From Myxococcales bacterium (GTDB taxonomy: Bacteria > Myxococcota_A > Polyangia > GCA-2747355): a stretch of 40,178 nucleotides of DNA. A model generated the notes under the pieces. It saw only the letters and a list, made by a program, of their open reading frames with translations, ran no database searches and was not told the origin of the DNA. Location: assembly GCA_020431405.1 (NCBI GenBank), contig JAGQIK010000712.1:1-40178 (forward strand), written 5' to 3'. Positions within the stretch are counted from its first letter, which is position 1; every line of letters begins with the position of its first letter. A program made the position numbers and the translations under genes. This document shows positions 23,389 through 30,784 of the stretch, one piece after another.

Positions 23389-23949
23389 TTAGGACATGCT
23401 CTCTTTGATCCCTTTGAGCGCCGTGACCCAGCTCGACTCCGCGGCCGGCTCGTCACTGCACTCGCAGGGGGCTTCGTTTTGGTTGGCGCCGCACCTAGAG
23501 CACAGGCCGGCGCAGTCGTCGCGACATAGAGGCGCGATCGGGATCGCGAGCACGAGGTACTCGCGCACGAGCGGCTCGAGGTCGATGGACTCGCCGTCGT
23601 GAACGTAGGTGTCGAGATCCTCGGCGGTAAGCTCGGTCTCTTCTTCTTCGCTGGCGCGCGCGAGCGTCTCGGCGGGCACGAAGGTGGCGATGAGTGCCAG
23701 CTCCTCGGCGACGATGCGCGCGGGCGCCAGGCAGCGAGCGCAGGGGACGTCGAAGTGTCCGGCGAGGGTGCCGCGCGCGACGACGCTGTCGTCGACGACC
23801 TCGAGCCGCAGGGCGAGCCGGGCTGCTGCCTCCTTCGAATCGGAGAGCTCGACGGTGGAAGCGGCCAAGAGGGCTTCCACTTCGTCGTGTCCGAGGACGC
23901 GCTCGTAGACGTCGCCCTCGACAGCTATATCTTTGATTTTCAACCTCAA
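23389..23949 (-). CDS. yceD: YceD/DUF177 family protein
   Basis: DUF177 proteins sit before rpmF almost everywhere and have been linked to 23S rRNA and L32 accumulation. The protein shows the family core: a RLKIKDIAVEG start, FDVPCARCLAPARI, then LEPLVREYLVLAIPIAPLCRDDCAGLCSRCG split by its cysteine cluster and a CEC that may bind metal. A start at TTG 23949 (or TTG 23943) gives the right length (about 186 residues). The open frame runs on to 24021, but that would put the translation start over the promoter. It is the first gene of the long minus-strand array. Confidence 0.82.
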   Translation of the reverse strand: MRLKIKDIAVEGDVYERVLGHDEVEALLAASTVELSDSKEAAARLALRLEVVDDSVVARGTLAGHFDVPCARCLAPARIVAEELALIATFVPAETLARASEEEETELTAEDLDTYVHDGESIDLEPLVREYLVLAIPIAPLCRDDCAGLCSRCGANQNEAPCECSDEPAAESSWVTALKGIKESMS

Positions 23950-23992
23950 AGTACGTCCAGGCCCGTGGCCGCGCTCGTGCGGCAAGTGGCGC

Positions 23993-24021
23993 AGTATTAG
24001 AACACTGCCCAAGGGTGTCAA
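23993..24021 (-). promoter_or_regulatory. Promoter of the yceD-rpmF-plsX-fab array
   Basis: On the minus strand, TTGACA (24021-24016) is followed by a 17-base spacer and AATACT (23998-23993), four of six to consensus; the overlapping reading TAATACT has a 16-base spacer. Transcription would begin near 23986, about 37 bases before the likely yceD start. No other comparable promoter was found within the next 10 kb of same-strand genes. Confidence 0.7.
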
Positions 24022-24122
24022 GCACTTCCGGTGCCAGTGTAGGTGGCGGTACGCAGCCCCCCCTCGCCGCGTGGAGCGTGGGCCGAGGCACCCGTGGCAG
24101 CGCGGCTACACCGCCGGCTCGA

Positions 24123-25751
24123 CTACCTCGAGACGGAGCCGGTCAAGGCGCTACCGCCGACGAGCAGCAGCGAGCGCAGATCCTGATCGTTGAAGCGGAT
24201 CTGAGCGCCAAGGAAGAAGTCGCGGCCGCCGCCGGTGCCGTCGCGCGGGCGCTCGTTGAAGAGGTCATCGACGCCGCCGACGATGTAGAGCCGCTTGAAG
24301 AACTCCCAGGCGACGAGGGTCTTGAGGCGCGGATAGATGTTTGCCTGAAAATCGAAGATGTCGGCCGTGATCCAGAGGTGGTCGTTGAACAGGTGCACGT
24401 CGAAGCCGAGGCCGCCCGTGCTCTCCTTGATGCCGAAGCGGCCGGTGAACGGGCCGACGCGCTTGGCGAACATGAAGCTGAAGCGGAAGCTGTCGGTGAC
24501 GGTGACCTTGGTCTCGCGCACGTCGCCGGCCGACCCCGGGTCGTTGCTGGTGGTCAGCGTCTGGGTGACGGTGCGCTGGCCGCGCGGGTCGTCGATGAGC
24601 TCGATCATGTAGTACTTGTCGGGGCGCGGCCGCAGCTCCACCGTCAGGTACGTCTTGATCGAGCCGGCGAGGAAGTTGTACTCGCTGCGCAGCCCGACGA
24701 ACGTCTGCAGGCCCACCAGCGACTTGATGAAGCCGCCGGCGTCGCGCACGACGCCCTCGACGTCGTTGATCAGCGTCTCGTCCTTGAGCAGGCGCCCCAC
24801 GGTGCCTTTGCCCTCTTCGACGCCCTGGGCGATCTTCTTGACGTTGCCCATGGCGTTGTCGAGCTTGTCGGCCGCCGAGGTCAGCTTGTAGATGCCCTGC
24901 TTGAGCGACTTGCTGTACTTCTTGAGGTCGCCCTTGTCGCCAGCCACCACCTCGCGCACGGTCTTGGTCACCGCCTTGATGTCGGCGAGGATCTGTTTGA
25001 CGTCGGCCGGCGTGCCCGCGGTGACGGCGCGGATGTCGCGCGTGATGCGGTCGACGTTGCGCAGGATGCCGGCGATGGCCTTGCGGTTCTCTGCGATGCC
25101 GTCGTTGATGTTCTTGCCGATCTTGGAGAGCGGGCCGCGCACGAAGCCGCGGATGTCCTGCGCCAGGCCCTTGACCACCGGCATCAGGTCGCTGACCTGC
25201 TGCACCAGCTTGGGCGCGGTGGCGGCCTCGCCGACGTAGCGGATGCGATCGCCGTCCTTGAGCACCTCGCCTTCGTGGCGCTTGCAGCGCGACTTGGGCG
25301 AGAGCTGATCGCAGTAGGGGCGCGCGACCTGCTCGCCGCTGAGGGTGTCTTCGTACCAGACGTGCGTGCCGGGATCGATCTCGAGGTAGAACTCGCCCAG
25401 CAGCGAGGCGCTGCGCTTGTAGATCACCGCGTTGGAGTAGATGCGCGGCACGAGCTTGCGCCGCAGCGCCACCGTGACCTTGGCGAAGCGCTTCTGCTTG
25501 ATCAGGTGCTTGCCCTTGGGCGCGACGTTGAGCTCGCGCGAGACGATGTAGCCGATGTTGATGCCGGCGATCTGCACGCGCGACTTCTCGACGAGCAGCG
25601 TGGCGTCCTTGAAGAAGGCATGCAGGCGGATGATGCCCTGGTCCTCTGAGGCGCAGCTGCCCTTGGCCAGCATCATGAAGGCCCAGTAACCCAACGCCGC
25701 GACGACGACGAAGGTGAGACCGACCTTGAGTGCGGGACCGAGGTTTCGCAC
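24123..25751 (-). CDS. MCE-family lipid-transport protein with predicted C-terminal barrel
   Basis: This is the substrate-binding MCE (MlaD-type) component. A membrane anchor (about 8-28) is followed by an MCE domain (about 38-128) with the signature VQIAGINIGYIV and the SLLGEFYLEIDPG end. Residues 180-345 are a long helical region, heptad-like in places (KSLKQGIYKLTSAADKLDNAMGNVKK). The last 190 residues change character: ten or so alternating strands such as KYYMIELIDD, SFRFSFMFAK, GGLGFDVHLF, HLWITADIFDFQANIY and KRLYIVGGVDDLF, as in an outer-membrane barrel. MlaD itself is only about 180 residues. The protein may thus span from inner to outer membrane; this is inferred. Its stop is the end of the mla set. 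Confidence 0.8.
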   Translation of the reverse strand: MRNLGPALKVGLTFVVVAALGYWAFMMLAKGSCASEDQGIIRLHAFFKDATLLVEKSRVQIAGINIGYIVSRELNVAPKGKHLIKQKRFAKVTVALRRKLVPRIYSNAVIYKRSASLLGEFYLEIDPGTHVWYEDTLSGEQVARPYCDQLSPKSRCKRHEGEVLKDGDRIRYVGEAATAPKLVQQVSDLMPVVKGLAQDIRGFVRGPLSKIGKNINDGIAENRKAIAGILRNVDRITRDIRAVTAGTPADVKQILADIKAVTKTVREVVAGDKGDLKKYSKSLKQGIYKLTSAADKLDNAMGNVKKIAQGVEEGKGTVGRLLKDETLINDVEGVVRDAGGFIKSLVGLQTFVGLRSEYNFLAGSIKTYLTVELRPRPDKYYMIELIDDPRGQRTVTQTLTTSNDPGSAGDVRETKVTVTDSFRFSFMFAKRVGPFTGRFGIKESTGGLGFDVHLFNDHLWITADIFDFQANIYPRLKTLVAWEFFKRLYIVGGVDDLFNERPRDGTGGGRDFFLGAQIRFNDQDLRSLLLVGGSALTGSVSR

Positions 25752-25754
25752 GTT

Positions 25755-26645
25755 CTACCTGCGCACTTCCGCGGTAGCCACGTTGACGCCAGAGTGCTCG
25801 AGGAACTCGCGCAACTGCGGGTGGTCGTTGGTGATGATCTCGCTGGGGGACCCGCTGGCCACGATTTGCCCCTTGTACAGCATCGATACTCGGTGGCCAA
25901 TGCGAAACGTCGAGGCCATGTCGTGGCTGATGACGACGCTGGTCACGCCGAGCTGCTCTGAGATCTCTGCGATCATCTCGTCGACGTTCTTGGTGGCGAT
26001 GGGATCGAGGCCCGTCGTGGGCTCGTCGTAGAACAGCACCTCCGGCTGCGTGATGATCGCGCGCGCCAGGCCGACGCGCTTGCGCATGCCGCCCGAAAGC
26101 TCGGCGGGGTACTTCTGCTCGACGTTGTAGAGGCCCAGCGACTGCAGCTTCTCGCGCACCAGCTCCTTCATCTGCGCGCGCGACATCTCCTTCTTCCTGT
26201 GCTCGAGCAGCGGGAACATCACGTTCTCCTCGACGGTCATCGAGTCGAACAGCGCCGCGTACTGAAAGAGCATGCCGAACTTGCGGCGCACGCGATTGAG
26301 CTGGTAGTCGTCGAGCGGCACGATGTCCTCGCCGTCGACATAGATGTGGCCCGCGGTCGGCTTGAGCAGGCCGATGAGGTGCTTCATCATCACTGACTTG
26401 CCGGCGCCCGAGCCGCCGATGATGACGTTGATGTGGCCGCGCTCGATGTCGAGGTCGACGCCGCGCAGCACCTCGTGCTCGCCGAAGGTCTTGGCCAGCC
26501 CGCGCACGCGGATCTGATGGTTCTCGGAGCGCTGCTCGAGCCCGCTGGCGTCGTCGCCAGCAGCGGCGCCGCGCGCGCGCACCTGCGTGACGTCGCCGTC
26601 GCCGTGGGCTTGCTGCTTTGCCCGCTCTTTGCTCGCCCGCGCCAC
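25755..26645 (-). CDS. ABC transporter ATP-binding protein, MlaF-type
   Basis: All ATPase motifs are present: Walker A GGSGAGKS, Q-loop near FGMLFQYAALFDSMTVEENV, signature LSGGMRKR, Walker B VLFYDEPTTGLD and the switch His in VVISHDM. The FQYAALFDSMTV block and LLEHRKK are typical of MlaF (Ttg2A) which powers phospholipid movement with MlaE. The first 45 residues are an extra charged, glutamine/alanine-rich segment not seen in E. coli MlaF. The start is GTG 26645, directly after the permease stop. Confidence 0.92.
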   Translation of the reverse strand: MARASKERAKQQAHGDGDVTQVRARGAAAGDDASGLEQRSENHQIRVRGLAKTFGEHEVLRGVDLDIERGHINVIIGGSGAGKSVMMKHLIGLLKPTAGHIYVDGEDIVPLDDYQLNRVRRKFGMLFQYAALFDSMTVEENVMFPLLEHRKKEMSRAQMKELVREKLQSLGLYNVEQKYPAELSGGMRKRVGLARAIITQPEVLFYDEPTTGLDPIATKNVDEMIAEISEQLGVTSVVISHDMASTFRIGHRVSMLYKGQIVASGSPSEIITNDHPQLREFLEHSGVNVATAEVRR

Positions 26646-27449
26646 CTAGAAGCCGACCTGCATCAGGATCTGGGTCAGCACGAAGTCCATCACCAGGATC
26701 GCCACCGACGTGATAACGACCGTACGCATGGTGGCGATGCCGACGCCCTTGGCGCCACCGCCCGCGTTGTAACCCTGATGACAGCCGACCAGTGCCAGCA
26801 TCAATCCGAAGAAGGTGGCTTTGATCAGCCCCATGCCGAGGTCGCCGACGTCGGTGTACCAACGGATGTTGTGGATGAAGATCCCCTCATCTACGCCCAT
26901 CACGAGCACGACGAAGACGTACGCGCCGAACATGCCGCAGACGTTGAAGACGATGGTCAGGATCGGCAGCATCACGGTGGCGGCGATGAGGCGCGGGACG
27001 ACGAGGTATTGGATCGGGTTAACGCCGAGCGTGGCGAGGGCGTCGATCTGTTCGCTGATGCGCATCGAGCCGAGCTCGGTGGCCATCGCCGAGCCGGCGC
27101 GCCCCGAGACCATCAGCGCGCTGATCACGGGCGCGATCTCGCGCGTCAGCGTCAGCGAGACCGCGGTGCCGACGTAGCCGTCGGCCTGAAAGACGCGGAA
27201 GGCCTTGACGCTCTGCAGGCCGAACACGCCGCCGGTGAACATGCTGACCAGCACGATGATCGACAGCGAGCCGACGCCGATGAACTCCATCGCCTGCAGC
27301 GTCAGGCCGATGCGGTACGGCGGACGCAGGCCCCACAGAAAGGCGCGCCCCAACATCGTCAGCATCTCGCCGAGCGTGTCGAGAAATCGTATCGGTGTGG
27401 CCCAGATGCGATCGATGCCGCGCGACATCGACGAGATGAGCTTGCTCAC
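26646..27449 (-). CDS. ABC transporter permease, MlaE-type
   Basis: MlaE permeases pair with MlaF and MCE proteins in the inner membrane. The 267-residue protein has about six hydrophobic segments and the family block LTREIAPVISALMVSGRAGSAMATELGSMRISEQIDAL, the EQ-loop region that contacts the ATPase, here split only by name. It then shows RLIAATVMLPILTIVFN and MGLIKATFFGLMLALVGCHQGYN. The start is GTG 27449, overlapping the alr stop by four bases, so it is coupled to alr. No MlaB STAS or MlaC gene is nearby. Confidence 0.92.
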   Translation of the reverse strand: MSKLISSMSRGIDRIWATPIRFLDTLGEMLTMLGRAFLWGLRPPYRIGLTLQAMEFIGVGSLSIIVLVSMFTGGVFGLQSVKAFRVFQADGYVGTAVSLTLTREIAPVISALMVSGRAGSAMATELGSMRISEQIDALATLGVNPIQYLVVPRLIAATVMLPILTIVFNVCGMFGAYVFVVLVMGVDEGIFIHNIRWYTDVGDLGMGLIKATFFGLMLALVGCHQGYNAGGGAKGVGIATMRTVVITSVAILVMDFVLTQILMQVGF

Positions 27450-28633
27450 GGGCGCTCCTCTCGTCGCGTCTCGGGCTCTTCGCTGAATGCAGGCTCCTCT
27501 CCGACGTAGACTCGCGGCACGCGCTTTCCGATGCCTGCGAGCACCTCGTAGGAGATCGTCTGCGCCCAGCCGGCGAGCTCGTCGGGGGTGATCGAATCGT
27601 CGCCGTCCTCGCCGAGCAGCGTGACGGTGTCGCCGACGGCGGTGCCCGGCACGTCGGTGACGTCGACCATGCAGAGGTCCATACACACGCGGCCGACCAC
27701 CGGCGCGCGGCGGCCGCGCACGAGCACCTCGGCGCGGTTGGACAGCGCGCGCGGGTACCCGTCGGCGTAGCCCACCGGCAGCGTGGCGATGCGCGAGGGG
27801 CGCGAGGTGACGTAGGTCGCGCTGTAGCTGATGCGCGTGCCGGCCGGCGCGTCACGCATGGCGTTGATGCGCGTGCGCAGGCTCATCACCGGCTTGAAGC
27901 CGGGGTCTGGCACCTCGCTCGAGGGCAGCGCGCCGTAGAGCACGAGGCCGGTGCGCACCAGGTCGAAGCGCGCGTCGGGGAAGCGCAGCGCGGCCGCCGA
28001 GTTGGCGGCGTGGATGACCTGCGGGTCGCCGCCGACGGCGCGCACCGCGTGCAGGCACTCGACGAACAGCGCCAGCTGCTGCTCGGTGCTGCTGGCGTCG
28101 GGCTCCTCGGCGCACGCGAAGTGCGTAGCGAGGCCGTCGACGCGAATCGAGGGGTAGCGTGCACAGCGGCGCAGGAATGCGTCGAGCTCGCGCGCCATCA
28201 CGCCGAGGCGTGTCATGCCGGTGTCGATTTTGACGTGGATGCCGAAACGCACGCGGTCGGCGCGCGACGCGGCCTCGGCGAAGCGGTCGACGTCGCCCGG
28301 ATCGCCGACCACCGGTGTGAGGTCGTGCTCGATGACGGCGTCGTGGCGATCGCCGAAGGCGGCGCCCATCACCAGGATCGGCAGCCGCACGCCCGCGGCG
28401 CGCAGCTCGGCGCCCTCCTCCACCGTGGCGACGCCGAAGCCCCACACGCCGACGCCCTCGAGCAGGCGCGCCACCCGCGGGGCGCCGTGTCCGTAGGCGT
28501 CGGCTTTGACCACCGCGATGACCCCCACCTCGGGACCAACCACCGAGCGCAGGCAGCGAAAGTTATCGCTGAGCCGTCGCAGGTCGACGCGCGCTTCGGT
28601 GGGGCGCACGCCTGATGGAGGATTGGGCGTCAC
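27446..28633 (-). CDS. alr: Alanine racemase
   Basis: Alr supplies D-alanine for peptidoglycan. It has 395 residues, PLP Lys43 in VVKADAYGHG and catalytic Tyr270 in ISYSATY, with the RVDLRRLSDNF start and GRVCMDLCMVDVTD near the C-terminal domain. The start is GTG 28633, or perhaps GTG 28609; neither has a clear ribosome site, and a perfect inverted repeat ends right at 28634. Its C-terminal 20 residues (EEPAFSEEPETRREERP) are an acidic extra. It is translationally coupled to the mlaE-type gene, an unusual pairing. Confidence 0.93.
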   Translation of the reverse strand: MTPNPPSGVRPTEARVDLRRLSDNFRCLRSVVGPEVGVIAVVKADAYGHGAPRVARLLEGVGVWGFGVATVEEGAELRAAGVRLPILVMGAAFGDRHDAVIEHDLTPVVGDPGDVDRFAEAASRADRVRFGIHVKIDTGMTRLGVMARELDAFLRRCARYPSIRVDGLATHFACAEEPDASSTEQQLALFVECLHAVRAVGGDPQVIHAANSAAALRFPDARFDLVRTGLVLYGALPSSEVPDPGFKPVMSLRTRINAMRDAPAGTRISYSATYVTSRPSRIATLPVGYADGYPRALSNRAEVLVRGRRAPVVGRVCMDLCMVDVTDVPGTAVGDTVTLLGEDGDDSITPDELAGWAQTISYEVLAGIGKRVPRVYVGEEPAFSEEPETRREERP

Positions 28634-28700
28634 GCACGGGAGTCTATGTCGAAGTGGGCCGAAGTCGAAGCCTTCGAAGACGCAGCGAAGACTCCCGTGC
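28634..28700 (-). terminator. 12-base-pair inverted repeat between the Crp-type gene and alr
   Basis: GCACGGGAGTCT (28634-28645) and AGACTCCCGTGC (28689-28700) are exact inverted copies with a 43-base loop that contains a smaller stem (CGAAG/CTTCG). It starts next to the alr GTG. It may end the regulator transcript, or act as an attenuator or ribosome-site mask for alr. No T-run follows. Confidence 0.5.
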
Positions 28701-28717
28701 GGAGCGCGACGAGGACG

Positions 28718-29434
28718 CTAGGCGGCGCGGCGCGCGCTGGCGACGAGCTGAGGACGCAGCAGCAGGCTGCGGCCGCGCGACACGACGAGACCGCGGCGCG
28801 CCATCGCGGACAGCGCGCGAGAGACCGTCTCGCGACAGGTGCCGACCATGTTCGCCAGGTCCTGCTGGGTCGGACGATAACGGATCAGAATGCCGTCCTC
28901 GCTCTCCTCGCCGACCTCTTCCGCGAGCGTGATCAACGTGCGGGTGAGGCGCGAGTTGACATCGTGAAGCGCGAGGTTGGCGATGATGTCGGCCGAGGAG
29001 CGCACGCGGCTAGCCATCGACTCGAGCAGCGCGCGCATGGTGCGCGGGTGCATCTCGAGGTGGTCGAGGAAGGCCTCGCGGTCGAGCACGAGGAGGATCG
29101 CGTCGTCGGCGGCGACGACGTTGGCAGCGCGTGGTTTGCTGTCGATGAGGGAGAGCTCGCCGAAGAAGTCGCCGGTGCGAAGGGTGGCGAGGGTGATTTC
29201 GCGGCCGTTCTCGCCGAAGAGTGACACCTTGGCGCGACCGCCGTAGACGATGTAGAGCGCCTGGTCCATCTCGTGTTGGCCGACGATGATGGCTCCAGCC
29301 GTCCAGCGCTTGACGCTCATCCTGCGTGCCAGGTCACCGAGGACCGTCTCGTCGAGGTGTCGGAAGATCGAGACGCGGCGAAGTAGGTCCGCTTGGCGAT
29401 TGAGCCCGATGATCGTCTCCAGCTTGTCAGCCAT
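28718..29434 (-). CDS. Crp/Fnr-family transcription regulator
   Basis: The 238 residues divide into a cyclic-nucleotide-binding-like beta-roll (about 22-140) with GDFFGELSLIDSKPRAANVVA, a dimer helix, and a winged helix-turn-helix with LTQQDLANMVGTCRETVSRALSAM-like spacing (here TQQDLANMVGTCRETVSRA). GELSLI..PRAA keeps the acidic and arginine residues that hold cyclic nucleotides in CRP. There is no N-terminal FNR-type cysteine cluster. The ATG follows a GGAGGGA. A sigma-54-type promoter and an inverted repeat precede it. Ligand unknown. Confidence 0.88.
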   Translation of the reverse strand: MADKLETIIGLNRQADLLRRVSIFRHLDETVLGDLARRMSVKRWTAGAIIVGQHEMDQALYIVYGGRAKVSLFGENGREITLATLRTGDFFGELSLIDSKPRAANVVAADDAILLVLDREAFLDHLEMHPRTMRALLESMASRVRSSADIIANLALHDVNSRLTRTLITLAEEVGEESEDGILIRYRPTQQDLANMVGTCRETVSRALSAMARRGLVVSRGRSLLLRPQLVASARRAA

Positions 29435-29502
29435 CTGTCCCTCCGTAGCTGCCGTTTTTTGTGCAGTAAGCTTTTGTTGGCTAAGTAACGCCCCCTTCCA
29501 TG

Positions 29503-29518
29503 AGCAAGGGCGGTGCCA
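29503..29518 (-). promoter_or_regulatory. Sigma-54 (-24/-12) promoter of the Crp-type gene
   Basis: On the minus strand the 16-mer TGGCACCGCCCTTGCT (29518 to 29503) matches the -24/-12 consensus TGGCACG-N4-TTGCW at every fixed position but one. The expected start near 29493 leaves about 58 bases before the ATG at 29434. Confidence 0.7.
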
Positions 29519-29581
29519 GCCGAAAAGGGCAGCGATTTCGGTGAGACGTTTTTCGGGAAGCTTCGAGGCGTGACCATCGCT

Positions 29582-29602
29582 TCACACCCCTGTGTGGTGT
29601 GA
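29582..29602. promoter_or_regulatory. Inverted repeat TCACACC-N7-GGTGTGA, likely upstream activator site
   Basis: The arms at 29582-29588 and 29596-29602 are exact inverted copies. The site lies about 89-109 bases upstream of the predicted sigma-54 start, the usual distance for an enhancer-binding protein. It might also be a site for the regulator itself. Confidence 0.5.
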
Positions 29603-29724
29603 CGGATACACGCTCTGCTATTTCACAAACTAGCGGAAATTCTCGGGAAGGAATGCTTTGCTGGCCGCGTAGCGGCACAGATCACACGCGCGATCGCGTC
29701 GGCTCAGCCGCGGGAGCTGTGAAG

Positions 29725-30687
29725 CTATTCGTACACCGGCAGGGCTTTGCAGTTGGCGAAGGAGCCCTCCTTCACGCAGCCCTCGAAGCCCATACCCTTG
29801 CAGTCGAAGGTGCGGCGCTTGCCGTCGATGCAGACGACGAGGGTGTCGCCCTGGCACTCGTCGAAGAACGAGTCGGTGTTGCACTCGGTGCCCGCGCCCA
29901 CGCAGTCGGCCAGGCCCGTATCGCACTTCTTGCTGCCGAACTCCTTGGAGCAGTCGCGGACCCACTCGTAGCCCTGCTCGCAGCGAAACACCGAATCACC
30001 GCGACACTCGGGGGAGAAGTCGCGGCAGCTGCGCCCTTTGCCTTCGCAGACGCCCTTCTTGGGATCGCGGCACTGCAGGCCCTGCTCGGGGCAGTCGATG
30101 ATCTCGATGGCGCCGCCCACGCACTGCAGCAGCTTCTGGTCGGTGCTGCAGTCGGCCTTGAACTGCTGTTCGTCGCAGGTGCCGCCGCCGCAGACGGCTT
30201 GCGTCTGCGAGCCGGCCTTCTTGAGGCCGCACTTGAGCCCGCCCAGCGAGCACTTGATGCCCTGCTCCCACTTGGCCAGCAGATCGCAGTTGTAGGCGAC
30301 GTCGCCGTCACAGCGCGGCTGGTAGCCCGTGCCGCAGGTCTGAGGCTTGCCCTGAAAGCCGAGGCACTCGCGGATGATCTTGCAGTCACCCTTGCCGGCG
30401 TTGGCGCAGCGATACATCGACTGGTACAGCGCGCGCTGGCCAAAGCGCACGAAGCGGTTGTAAAAGTCGCTGAAGCAGTCGCCGGTGCGCGGGTGTTTCT
30501 GGATGCCGCAGGCGTGCAGTCGGACGCAGGCTTCGAGCACCTGGTCCTCGTTCATCGGCGTGTTGTCGATCTTGCCGTCGGTGCCGCCGTCCGGCGTGTT
30601 GTTGCTGTCGTTCTTGCCGCAACCTGCGAGGATTGCGAAGACCCCCAACACCACCAGCCCAGCAAATGCTCTTCGTGCGCGAACCAC
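29725..30687 (-). CDS. Cysteine-rich lipoprotein
   Basis: The 320-residue protein starts at GTG 30687 (GGAGAA ahead) with a lipoprotein signal ending AILAGC. After an acidic, asparagine-rich linker (GKNDSNNTPDGG) come roughly 30 cysteines in a loose repeat of the form C-x-G-D-x-(V/L)-x-x-C-x-x-G...DC....G..C, seen near CDGDVAYNCDLLAKWEQGIKC, CRGDSVFRCEQGYEWVRDC and CQGDTLVVCIDGKRRTFDC. Each unit looks like a small disulfide-bonded beta module of about 40 residues. Such proteins are frequent in myxobacteria and unassigned. No enzyme motif is seen. Likely exposed on the outer membrane. Confidence 0.7.
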   Translation of the reverse strand: MVRARRAFAGLVVLGVFAILAGCGKNDSNNTPDGGTDGKIDNTPMNEDQVLEACVRLHACGIQKHPRTGDCFSDFYNRFVRFGQRALYQSMYRCANAGKGDCKIIRECLGFQGKPQTCGTGYQPRCDGDVAYNCDLLAKWEQGIKCSLGGLKCGLKKAGSQTQAVCGGGTCDEQQFKADCSTDQKLLQCVGGAIEIIDCPEQGLQCRDPKKGVCEGKGRSCRDFSPECRGDSVFRCEQGYEWVRDCSKEFGSKKCDTGLADCVGAGTECNTDSFFDECQGDTLVVCIDGKRRTFDCKGMGFEGCVKEGSFANCKALPVYE

Positions 30688-30784
30688 AGCTATTCTCCAA
30701 GCAAAAGCGCCCTAAAGTGAACCGAAGCCATACCTTGGACCGCCAACTCGTGCCAGCGCTTTTTCGCGCGCCGCGGAGCAGTCG

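Noticed and set aside
24015-26862. Very long open frames antisense or out of frame over the MCE and ATPase genes (up to about 860 codons)
   Set aside because: Their composition is arginine, glutamine and histidine-heavy or valine/aspartate-heavy with no motif, as expected from shadow frames in GC-rich DNA. The true genes in this stretch carry complete family motifs.
29599-30720. Long plus-strand frame over the cysteine-rich lipoprotein
   Set aside because: It is antisense to a gene with a signal peptide, lipobox and regular cysteine pattern, and is itself a leucine/alanine/valine-only shadow.
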